Origin: Ferruginibacter sp.
GTDB lineage: Bacteria; Bacteroidota; Bacteroidia; Chitinophagales; Chitinophagaceae
Reading direction: 5' to 3'
Length of the DNA stretch: 64,000 bases
NCBI GenBank assembly: GCA_019638575.1
Contig: JAHBTN010000001.1
Location: 306,646-370,645 of the forward strand
Shown: one piece after another, positions 51,981 to 60,451 of the stretch
How positions within the stretch are numbered: the first letter of the stretch is position 1
Layout of the letters: the number at the start of each line of letters is the position of its first letter
Program-made: the position numbers and the translations under genes
The notes under the pieces: generated by a model
What the model was told of the DNA's origin: nothing
Seen by the model: only the letters and a program-made list of their open reading frames with translations
Databases searched by the model: none

Positions 51981-54326
51981 ATGAGAATCAAGATCCTGTT
52001 AACTAGTGCCTTATTTTTAATAGGCAATAGCCTTTTTGCTCAAAACTTTGTACCTACAGGTGAACAAAGTTCAACCGGCCAAAGCGGTACCGGTGCAAAT
52101 ATCAACGTGGTATATCACCGATGTGAATGGACCATTGACCCACGGAGTGGAAAAAATATTTCTGGAACAGTTACCACTTATTTTAAAACCACCCAAGCAA
52201 ATGTTTCCACCATTAATTTCGATTTAAATAAGAACTCATTCAATAACGGATCACTTGTTGTTACCTATCATGGTACAGCCTGTACCAAATCATTTCCTTC
52301 ATCAGGCGCTGTAAATATTTTAAACATAACACTGCCGTCAAATATCCCTACCAGTAATACTTTAGATTCTATATCTATCACATATTCCGGTACTCCACCA
52401 AGTGTATCGGGTGCTGCACAGGGTTACCAGGCGGGTGGATCTGGATCTAACAGGTATATCAATACCTTATCCGAATCGTATGAAGACAGGGATTGGTGGC
52501 CTTGCAAAGCAGATATGCAGGATAAGATTGACTCGATGGATATTATTGTACATGTTCCGTGGATTACTGCCAGTAACGATACATTTTGGGTAGCCAGTAA
52601 TGGTGTACTTTTAGATTCTACATTCACAAGCAGTACATCAAGGCGCTTTATTTACAAAACCCGTTACCCAATAGCTTCTTACCTGGTAGCAGTTTCGGTT
52701 GCAAAGTTTACCCGTTATCATCGCTCGGTTGATGTTAATGGAACAACAACACCCGTTGTGTATTACCTGTTATCTAATGCATCAAGCAAAGCAACCAAGG
52801 TTGCCAATATGGATAAAATAAACCCCGTTTTACAAGCCTTTAGTAATAAGTTTGGCGATTATCCTTTTAAACTGGAGAAGCATGGGTATTATGATGGATT
52901 GCTTGGCGCCGATGGTATGGAACACCAAACATTTTCGAGTATTGCTTCCACTGGTTTTTCTCTTAGAACACTTACACATGAACTGATGCATCAATGGTTT
53001 GGCGATAATGTAACATTTGCTTCCTGGAATGATCTTTGGCTGGCCGAAGGTTTTGCCAGGTATAGCGAAGCACTTGCAGCCGAGTTGGTACCTTCTTTAG
53101 GATATAGTGCGTACACAACATTAAATGGTTTTAAAAATTCTGCACTTTCTCTTAATTCTGCCAGCACCTGGATACCCAATAGCTACATGGCTACATCCAA
53201 CCTAATTTGGAATAGCAGCTATGGCTCTACCGTGTATGAAAGAGGTAGTATGATTGTTTCTATGTTGCGTGCACTGGCAGGCGATGCTAAATTCTTTCAG
53301 GCTTGTACAAATTATCAAACCAACATGAAAGGAAAAGCAGCTACCACCGATTCTTTAAAAAATTATTTCAATGCTGTATTAGGTACCGATATTTCTGCAT
53401 TTTTTGATGACTATGTGGGTGGTTCTGGCAGCGGAACTACAGCCGTTGGAGGTATTGGTAACCCCATTAACACAGTAAATTGGAACTCTCCATCTGCTAA
53501 TAAATTGTTTATACAAATGGGTAGCCAAAGCAGAACTAGTGGTAGCAATGTAAGTTATTTCAGGGGGCCGGTGGTGGTACATGCTACCAATGCTGCAAGC
53601 GGCTGGACAAAAGATACAACCATTACTTTTTTTGACTGGGGTGGTGGCAATATGTCTTATGCAGGCAACGGTTTAAGCGCACCAACTACATTGCTTTACT
53701 ATAAACTTTCATTTACGCCTACGCATTTATTTTATGATGACAGCGCCAGGACATTATCAACAGGAAGTACATTTAAATTAAGCACACTGGCAGCAAGTGT
53801 TATCAATTTTTCGGGACATAAAACAGCTACAGGCAACCAGCTTTCTTTATCAATTGTAAATACAAGCGCCGCCAATAAAATTGAAATTGAAAAAAGTATT
53901 AACGGTATTGATTTTACTACTGCCGGCCAGATGGATGAAGTAACAAGCAATGGTCAAACAAATAATTACATGTATAATGATGCTTTCCCCTATGATGGGT
54001 ATACTTTTTACAGGGCAAAAATTTATTATGCTACCGGTACAGAGATTACTAACATAATAAAAATTGAAAGCAACAAAAATTCAGGCATATTAACTATTTC
54101 GCCAAACCCTGCTTCAAATATTGTGAAAATTGCTTTCAATAATTCTTCACGCAATGAAACAATGGTAAAAATAACCAATGCAGAAGGCAAAGTTGTATAT
54201 GAATTGATAACTTATAAAGAAATACTCAATTATGATGTTAGTGGCCTGGCAAATGGAGTTTATATGGTAAGCATCATACAAAACGGTACATTAATACAAA
54301 GTAACAAGCTAATTGTGAAACATTAA
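51981..54326 (+). CDS. Secreted M1-family metallopeptidase with T9SS sorting domain
   Basis: 781 residues with a signal peptide ending SLFAQ. The gluzincin site is complete: His333-Glu334-x-x-His337 (HELMHQWFGDN) and third zinc ligand Glu356 (LWLAEGFARYSE). The exopeptidase motif reads GMEHQT, with His in place of the usual Asn of GAMEN. The C-terminal part has a beta domain and a T9SS sorting domain (ISPNPASNIVKIAF at the start, NGVYMVSIIQNG near the end). It would be exported across the outer membrane by T9SS as an aminopeptidase. The large repeat protein gene starts 36 bases downstream. Confidence 0.93.
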   Translation: MRIKILLTSALFLIGNSLFAQNFVPTGEQSSTGQSGTGANINVVYHRCEWTIDPRSGKNISGTVTTYFKTTQANVSTINFDLNKNSFNNGSLVVTYHGTACTKSFPSSGAVNILNITLPSNIPTSNTLDSISITYSGTPPSVSGAAQGYQAGGSGSNRYINTLSESYEDRDWWPCKADMQDKIDSMDIIVHVPWITASNDTFWVASNGVLLDSTFTSSTSRRFIYKTRYPIASYLVAVSVAKFTRYHRSVDVNGTTTPVVYYLLSNASSKATKVANMDKINPVLQAFSNKFGDYPFKLEKHGYYDGLLGADGMEHQTFSSIASTGFSLRTLTHELMHQWFGDNVTFASWNDLWLAEGFARYSEALAAELVPSLGYSAYTTLNGFKNSALSLNSASTWIPNSYMATSNLIWNSSYGSTVYERGSMIVSMLRALAGDAKFFQACTNYQTNMKGKAATTDSLKNYFNAVLGTDISAFFDDYVGGSGSGTTAVGGIGNPINTVNWNSPSANKLFIQMGSQSRTSGSNVSYFRGPVVVHATNAASGWTKDTTITFFDWGGGNMSYAGNGLSAPTTLLYYKLSFTPTHLFYDDSARTLSTGSTFKLSTLAASVINFSGHKTATGNQLSLSIVNTSAANKIEIEKSINGIDFTTAGQMDEVTSNGQTNNYMYNDAFPYDGYTFYRAKIYYATGTEITNIIKIESNKNSGILTISPNPASNIVKIAFNNSSRNETMVKITNAEGKVVYELITYKEILNYDVSGLANGVYMVSIIQNGTLIQSNKLIVKH

Positions 54327-54361
54327 TTTATATAAATCCGATACTTATAAAACATACAGTT

Positions 54362-57300
54362 ATGAGAAAACTTTTATTCTCTGTAATAACAGTACTAAGT
54401 TTTACACAAATTGCTTCAGCACAAACAGCTACAGTAAGTGTACCACTTAGTATTGGCCGTAATAATTGTGGTGGTGGTGGTGGATATTTTAGAGCAGCAA
54501 ATGATTCGCTGTATTATTTTAGTTATAAATCGCCTAACCTCACCAACCATATCCCTATGCCGCAAGGATGTCAACCTATATTGAATCCTAAGCCACGGGG
54601 ATATAATTTTATGGTATATGATGCAAGCATTGCATTTAACCCGGCCGACCAAATGATTTATTATGTATGGACAAATTATAGTTTACCTGCTCCTTACAAA
54701 TCTTATATCTGGCGTTGGGCGCCCAATACCTGCCCAAGGCCTGCTGCCGGTTATGATACTTTACGCACTTTTAATACAGATATCGGCGGTATCACTTTTG
54801 ATGCAAATGGCATTGGCTGGCAGTTAGAATTTTCTGCCTCTGCACCTTACCAGGGCAGATTAAGAAAAGTTGATTTTTCTACAGGCACCATTGGCATACC
54901 TGATACACTTGACCTTACAGGAGGCAAGCAATTGTGGAATGTGGGTACAGGTGATATTACTTTAACACCAAGCGGGCAAATGTATTTTGTATTCGATAAT
55001 AAATTATTTACACCTGATTATGGTAGTGCAGGAGGCCCTACCGGCCATATTAAATGTACCTATATTGATACTATTAGAAGGCCTGCTGGTGCAAGTGGTT
55101 TGCCGGGCCTTACTTATGGAGACGGAGACCTGATTGCTTCATATAGCCCTGGTTGCAGGTATGGAAATATTAACCCTGTAACCGGCGATACTGGAATTGT
55201 AACGTATAGTGGTTATACTGCAGGTAAAGGTGTATCTTCTTATGATTTAGCAGCTATTAGCTCAGGTGTTGGAGCTGCTAAGAAACTTATTTCAGTTACC
55301 CCTACCGGTTCGCCCAACCAATATGATGTAGTGTATGATATATTTACCCGTAACTATGGTAATGTGCCTTTAACCAATGTGCAACTTACAGATGATTTAA
55401 AAACAATTAATGGTGTAGCCAATGTTTCAAATGTATCGGCATCACTTACCAGTAACCCGGCAGGTGTTGCATTAAATCCTTTGTACAATGGTACCACTAA
55501 TATTAATTTGCTGGCACCTTCACAATCACTTCCCTGTTATCCGGTATCCGATAATAATTTTACTATTCGCATTACCTGTAGGTTATCAAACATTTTACCG
55601 GGTGTTATTTATTATAATAGCGCTATTGCAACTGCCAATGGTTTTAATAATGTTGCATTAAGAGACTCATCAACAAATGGTTCATCGCCCGATTTAAATC
55701 AAAATGATAAACCCGATGATACTGGTGAAGGCGAGCCTACTCCTCTCTTAATAACCATTACACCAACTATACCTCCTTGTTCGGTTTTAAGCCAGGTGAT
55801 GTATAGCCAAAACTTCGGTTCGGGTGCAGGCATGTCTGCTTCATTACCTGCAGTACCATCTGCAAGTTCTACTTATACCGGTTCGGTAACCGTACCTTTA
55901 ACTATAAATAAATTTTGTGTTTCTGCCAATGCATCAACACCCGATCCTTCAAACTTTATTTCACTTACTGATCATACCGGTGGTGTAAATGGAAGAATGA
56001 TGGTAATTAATGCCGATGCTGCTACTAAAGTTATTTACAGGGATACCTTACCGGTATCTTGCCCGGGACAACAATATTCGTTGTCTTTTTGGACAGCATT
56101 TATAGGCAACAGTACCTACCAAACAATTTGTGACGGTTTAGGAGGCTTTAAATATCCAATGTTACTGGTAAGGATAAGAGATGTTGTTACAGGGCTTGTA
56201 ATTACACAGTTTACAACCGATACAATAAAACTAACTACCTGGCAACAACTGGGTATGAAATGGGTGATGCCAACTGGTTTCTCGAATGTTATTTTGGAAA
56301 TATTAAATGCCGGCCCCGGTGGATGCGGAAACGACCTGGTGCTTGATGATATAGAATATGGAATTTGTGATCCCATTCCAACGGTTAGTATTGATAACCC
56401 CGGAGGTACATGTCTTAGTTCTTCGGTAACATTTACCGGCAACTTAAGCGACCCCGGTGTAATACCCGGTTCAAAAGAATACCAATGGCAGTGGTCGCCT
56501 GCACCGGGTGCAGGGCCCTGGACAAATATAATTGGAGCAACCGCATCTACATATACTATTAACCCTGTTACACCAACAGATACAGGTAGGTATTATCGTG
56601 TAATTGTTGCCGCTACCGGTAATATGGGTAACCCACTTTGCCGGTACACTTCTCCCGGTTCAAGACTTATAGGTAAAACACTTTCTGTTGCTCCTGCATC
56701 GGCTACAAAAAATAAAAATAATATTTGCCCTGGTATTTCAGTAAGCTTAGGTATAACCGGCGGTACACTTGGTACCAATGCAAGCTGGAGATGGTATTCA
56801 GGAAGCTGCGCAGGCACTTTAGTAGGTACAGGTTCAACAATAAATGTAACCCCATCGGTAACTACTACTTATTATGTACGAGCCGAAGGCGATTGTAATA
56901 CCACCGCTTGCCAGGCTGTAACAGTATTTATATCCTGCGATATTGATAAAGATAAAGATGGCATACCTGATTGGGTTGAAAGCAATATGGCTGCCGCTTT
57001 TGCAGATGCAAATGCTAATGGTATTATAAATGCATACGACCCAACTTACCCGGGCTTTGTAGATAATAATAATGACTATATAAACGATAATTTCCAGGCC
57101 GATGGCGATTCAGATAATGATGGAATTCCTAATTACCTGGACACCGATTTCCCCGGACGTATTGATAGCAACGCCGATGGTGTAGACGACAGGTTTGATA
57201 CAGATTTAGATGGTATTATAAATATGCTTGACCTTGATAGTGATAATGATGGTATCCCCGATGTAGTAGAAGCCTATGGTGTTGATACCAACGGTGATGG

Positions 57301-58885
57301 AAAACTGGATAGTTTTACCGATGCAGATGGAGATGGATTATCTGATGTAGTTGATTCAAACCTGGGTAATGCATATAATAGCGGACTTGGCCTTGGCAGG
57401 CCCGATTTTGATGGTGATGGAGTTCCTAACTATCTAGACCTGGATAGTGATAACGACGGTATTCCGGATGTTGTTGAATCTGCTGGCCCCGATACAAATA
57501 ATGATGGAAAAATTGATGGCTTTGTAGATGCAAATAATGATGGCTTACACGATGGTTATATAAATGCAACTGCTTTATTGAAAACTGGCGCCGATGTTAA
57601 TGCTGATGGAAAAGCAGACAGTTACCCCAATAAAAATAAAGACTGGGATTTTAGGCCCAATGCTTACGACCTCGATAGCGATGGAGATGGTATTGCAGAT
57701 GTAATTGAAGCCGGTTTCCCAGATGTGAATTTTAACGGTATTGTAGATGGCGCAATAGGCAGTAATGGATGGGCAACAGTAATTTCATCTAAACCTGCAC
57801 TTGGATTACGTTTTACAGATACAGACCCTTATCCAGATTACCTGGATATAGATTCTGATGACGACGGCATACCTGATAATATTGAAGGACAAACTACTGC
57901 CGGTTATTTATTACCAACATTAACCGATACAGATGGCGATGGTATAGCCAATGTGTATGATAACAACCCGTCAGCATTCGGTGGTTCTGGTATTTTAGTT
58001 TATGACCATGATGGAGATGGCATACCTGATTACAGAGACCTGGATACAGATGGCGATGGCCAACCAGATATTGCAGAAGGCAATGATTTTAATCTTAACA
58101 ATATTGCAGATGATGATATAACATTAACAGGCTTAGACACTGATGGAGATGGCCTGGATAATAAGTTTGATTCTTTAAACTCTGTTACAAACATTAAAGG
58201 CACTTCATACATGATGGGTAATGGTGGAAGCCTTACCGGAGATGCTACTCCCGGTTCAAGATGTACGGTTCAGAAAAAAACCATGGGTCAGCCAAACCGT
58301 GATTGGAGATATGTGGGTGTAGTATTGCCTGTTGAAATTTTAAGCTTTACCGGATCGCAGCTGCATAAACTGGTAACGCTTAACTGGAAAATAATCTCTA
58401 CCCAGGAAATTGACCGATTTGAAGTACAACGAAGTACCGATAACAGCAACTTTATAAAAGTTACAACGGTAACCGAGCCTGTATTATTAAATGTTCAACA
58501 AAGTTTTGGCACTACAGATAATATTACAAGTATAAATAGTGATGTGCTTTATTACCGATTAAAAATTGTAGGCAAAAACGGCGATGTTAAATACAGTAAT
58601 ATCATTGTTATCAGGTTAGGTAATTCAAAAATTGATATTAAGTTAACCCCTAACCCTGCCAAAGATTTTGTACAGGTAAGGTTAAAAGCCCAAAAAGAAA
58701 CAGATGTAACATTCAGGCTTATTGATATCTATGGCAAGGTTGTGCTGTACCAGGTTAATAAAGTATTTAATGGCGATAATGTTATTGATATAAACGGAAT
58801 TAGCAAACTTAGCAATGGCATGTATTCGCTTCAGGTATTAATACAAGATGATTTGGTTACAAAAAAACTGGTGATAACCAGGTAA
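54362..58885 (+). CDS. Giant T9SS cargo protein with thrombospondin-3-like calcium repeats
   Basis: 1507 residues. A signal peptide (to about 21) is followed by a beta-rich domain (about 22-300), a DUF11-like domain (about 305-455: YDVVYDIFTRNYGNVPLTN), a domain resembling carbohydrate-binding beta-sandwiches (about 480-670), two Ig-like domains (about 675-855) and about 400 residues of Asp-rich repeats (about 858-1270; for example DLDSDNDGIPDVVE and DTDGDGLDNKFD) that should bind calcium. A T9SS sorting domain ends it (about 1420-1507: KLTPNPAKDFVQVRL). It is likely a long surface adhesin or matrix protein. A strong terminator follows. Confidence 0.9.
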   Translation: MRKLLFSVITVLSFTQIASAQTATVSVPLSIGRNNCGGGGGYFRAANDSLYYFSYKSPNLTNHIPMPQGCQPILNPKPRGYNFMVYDASIAFNPADQMIYYVWTNYSLPAPYKSYIWRWAPNTCPRPAAGYDTLRTFNTDIGGITFDANGIGWQLEFSASAPYQGRLRKVDFSTGTIGIPDTLDLTGGKQLWNVGTGDITLTPSGQMYFVFDNKLFTPDYGSAGGPTGHIKCTYIDTIRRPAGASGLPGLTYGDGDLIASYSPGCRYGNINPVTGDTGIVTYSGYTAGKGVSSYDLAAISSGVGAAKKLISVTPTGSPNQYDVVYDIFTRNYGNVPLTNVQLTDDLKTINGVANVSNVSASLTSNPAGVALNPLYNGTTNINLLAPSQSLPCYPVSDNNFTIRITCRLSNILPGVIYYNSAIATANGFNNVALRDSSTNGSSPDLNQNDKPDDTGEGEPTPLLITITPTIPPCSVLSQVMYSQNFGSGAGMSASLPAVPSASSTYTGSVTVPLTINKFCVSANASTPDPSNFISLTDHTGGVNGRMMVINADAATKVIYRDTLPVSCPGQQYSLSFWTAFIGNSTYQTICDGLGGFKYPMLLVRIRDVVTGLVITQFTTDTIKLTTWQQLGMKWVMPTGFSNVILEILNAGPGGCGNDLVLDDIEYGICDPIPTVSIDNPGGTCLSSSVTFTGNLSDPGVIPGSKEYQWQWSPAPGAGPWTNIIGATASTYTINPVTPTDTGRYYRVIVAATGNMGNPLCRYTSPGSRLIGKTLSVAPASATKNKNNICPGISVSLGITGGTLGTNASWRWYSGSCAGTLVGTGSTINVTPSVTTTYYVRAEGDCNTTACQAVTVFISCDIDKDKDGIPDWVESNMAAAFADANANGIINAYDPTYPGFVDNNNDYINDNFQADGDSDNDGIPNYLDTDFPGRIDSNADGVDDRFDTDLDGIINMLDLDSDNDGIPDVVEAYGVDTNGDGKLDSFTDADGDGLSDVVDSNLGNAYNSGLGLGRPDFDGDGVPNYLDLDSDNDGIPDVVESAGPDTNNDGKIDGFVDANNDGLHDGYINATALLKTGADVNADGKADSYPNKNKDWDFRPNAYDLDSDGDGIADVIEAGFPDVNFNGIVDGAIGSNGWATVISSKPALGLRFTDTDPYPDYLDIDSDDDGIPDNIEGQTTAGYLLPTLTDTDGDGIANVYDNNPSAFGGSGILVYDHDGDGIPDYRDLDTDGDGQPDIAEGNDFNLNNIADDDITLTGLDTDGDGLDNKFDSLNSVTNIKGTSYMMGNGGSLTGDATPGSRCTVQKKTMGQPNRDWRYVGVVLPVEILSFTGSQLHKLVTLNWKIISTQEIDRFEVQRSTDNSNFIKVTTVTEPVLLNVQQSFGTTDNITSINSDVLYYRLKIVGKNGDVKYSNIIVIRLGNSKIDIKLTPNPAKDFVQVRLKAQKETDVTFRLIDIYGKVVLYQVNKVFNGDNVIDINGISKLSNGMYSLQVLIQDDLVTKKLVITR
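56937..58170 (+). repeat. Asp-rich calcium-binding repeat region
   Basis: About 411 codons in which DxDxDG-type units recur every 12 to 40 residues (DSDNDGIP occurs several times). Imperfect DNA repeats follow from this, with GATGGTGATGG-like words. Confidence 0.85.
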
Positions 58886-58911
58886 ACAAAAAGATTAATA
58901 AAAATTATTAC

Positions 58912-58943
58912 AGCCCTTCCTCAAAAACCGGAAGGGCTTTTTT
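58912..58943 (+). terminator. Rho-independent terminator
   Basis: Nine-base arms AGCCCTTCC (58912-58920) and GGAAGGGCT (58930-58938) with a nine-base loop, followed by six T. It closes the giant cargo gene just before the rsmA promoter. Confidence 0.9.
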
Positions 58944-58947
58944 ATGT

Positions 58948-58955
58948 TACATTTG
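58948..58955 (+). promoter_or_regulatory. -7 promoter element of rsmA
   Basis: TACATTTG fits TAnnTTTG, begins five bases after the T-run of the upstream terminator and ends four bases before the rsmA ATG at 58960. A leaderless or near-leaderless transcript is predicted. Confidence 0.55.
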
Positions 58956-58959
58956 TTTC

Positions 58960-59712
58960 ATGTACACACACAAGAAATCGCTGGGGCAGCATTTTTTAAA
59001 GGATGAAAATATCATCGGGCAAATTATAGATGTTTTAAAAGAAGAAAAATTTACAAACCTGCTGGAAGTAGGGCCCGGTGCCGGTGCGCTAACTAATCAT
59101 TTAATAAATTTACCTTCTGTAAATTTTAAAGCAGTGGAGCTTGATGAAGAAAAAGTGATTTACCTTTTAAAAACATACCCTGCTTTAAAAGATAAAATCA
59201 TCCATCAAAGTTTTTTAGATATGGAAAAACCATTTGAAGATTCGTTTGTGGTAATTGGTAATTTTCCTTATAACATCTCTACTCAAATTTTATTTAAACT
59301 ATTGCAATGGAAAGATGATGTGCCGGTCATCATTGGCATGTTTCAAAAAGAAGTAGCAGAAAGGGCAGCCTCAAAAGAAGGTAGCAAAATTTATGGCGTG
59401 CTGAGCGTTTTGGTACAGGCGTATTATGAAGTAGAATACCTGTTTGATGTAAATAATAATTGTTTTTATCCACCACCAAAAGTGCAAAGTGGTGTAATCC
59501 GTTTAAAAAGAAAATCATCAACCCTTGACTATAAAAGCGAAAAAGCATTTTGGGTGTTGGTAAAAACTGCCTTCAACCAACGGCGCAAAACCATGCGTAA
59601 TGCCGTAAAAAGTTTATTTACCGAAGAAACTTTAAAAGATGAAATCTTTTTAAAGCGTGCCGAAGCTTTAAGCGTTGACGATTTTGCCAGGCTTAGTTGT
59701 AAGATGAAATAA
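58960..59712 (+). CDS. rsmA: RsmA (KsgA), 16S rRNA dimethyladenosine transferase
   Basis: 250-residue SAM-dependent enzyme that dimethylates two adjacent adenines near the 3' end of 16S rRNA during small-subunit assembly. Family motifs: KKSLGQHFLKDENI at the start, SAM site EVGPGAGALTNHL, the catalytic GNFPYNIST, and the C-terminal FNQRRKTMRN. Full length for Bacteroidota. The start codon is fixed by the conserved N-terminus. It is followed 28 bases later by a small barrel-protein gene. Confidence 0.96.
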   Translation: MYTHKKSLGQHFLKDENIIGQIIDVLKEEKFTNLLEVGPGAGALTNHLINLPSVNFKAVELDEEKVIYLLKTYPALKDKIIHQSFLDMEKPFEDSFVVIGNFPYNISTQILFKLLQWKDDVPVIIGMFQKEVAERAASKEGSKIYGVLSVLVQAYYEVEYLFDVNNNCFYPPPKVQSGVIRLKRKSSTLDYKSEKAFWVLVKTAFNQRRKTMRNAVKSLFTEETLKDEIFLKRAEALSVDDFARLSCKMK

Positions 59713-59740
59713 TACTATTCTTGAAGTGAAAAAATAATGT

Positions 59741-60304
59741 ATGAGAAAAATTATTTTATTGTTGATATTAATTTTTACAGCAGGTATAACTTATAGTCAA
59801 ACACTCATGCACGGTGTAGGTGCCGGGTTAATGTGGAGCCGCCACCCGGTTGAATCTATAAGCGGAGGCATTGTATATTCGCCTAAAATTATTTTTTTAC
59901 AAACCAACCGCTCTTCTGTTTCTGTTGGCTTACCAATTTACCTTGCTGCTACACCTATAAGCTATAGGGATAATGAATCTGAATTTGTAACACATATACC
60001 TGTTATGGCAAACTATAACTTTGGCCGTGGATCTTCCTTAACAAACCATACAAAGATGGGATTTTTTGTAGGTGGCGGTTTTGCTTATCATCACGGAACT
60101 ATTGAAAATACTACTAAAGTAAGCAGCAATTATAAAAATAACATTGAAACAATTGATGCTTTTGGCCCCGCCGCCAATGCAGGCATACGCATAGGTACCG
60201 GCAGGCACACCAAAAAAAATATCGAAGTAAGTTTTTTCTATTTCAAGGCTATCAATGCTCATAAACCGCAGATGTTTGGCATTGGCACCCAGTATAATTT
60301 TTAA
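59741..60304 (+). CDS. Small outer-membrane beta-barrel protein
   Basis: 187 residues with a signal peptide (RKIILLLILIFTAGITYS) and then alternating-pattern beta strands (SVGLPIYLAATPISY, KMGFFVGGGFAYHHG, IEVSFFYFKA) ending in Phe (GIGTQYNF), the signature of outer-membrane barrels. About eight strands would fit the size. The family is not assigned. It starts 28 bases after rsmA, so the two may share a transcript, though no functional link is known. Confidence 0.8.
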   Translation: MRKIILLLILIFTAGITYSQTLMHGVGAGLMWSRHPVESISGGIVYSPKIIFLQTNRSSVSVGLPIYLAATPISYRDNESEFVTHIPVMANYNFGRGSSLTNHTKMGFFVGGGFAYHHGTIENTTKVSSNYKNNIETIDAFGPAANAGIRIGTGRHTKKNIEVSFFYFKAINAHKPQMFGIGTQYNF

Positions 60305-60451
60305 ACAATAATTCCAATCTAACTGTTAATTACCAACATATATAATGCTAGTAACAATACTGCATTTTACAATCATTAATCAGTAATTTTACAACCTCTT
60401 TATTTTGCTATACCTGCCAAGGCAGATTAATTAAAACAATTACTGTTTATC

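Noticed and set aside
56937-58170. Regular Asp-codon repeats as a CRISPR-like or satellite array
   Set aside because: The repeats are in frame, imperfect and encode calcium-binding units of one protein.
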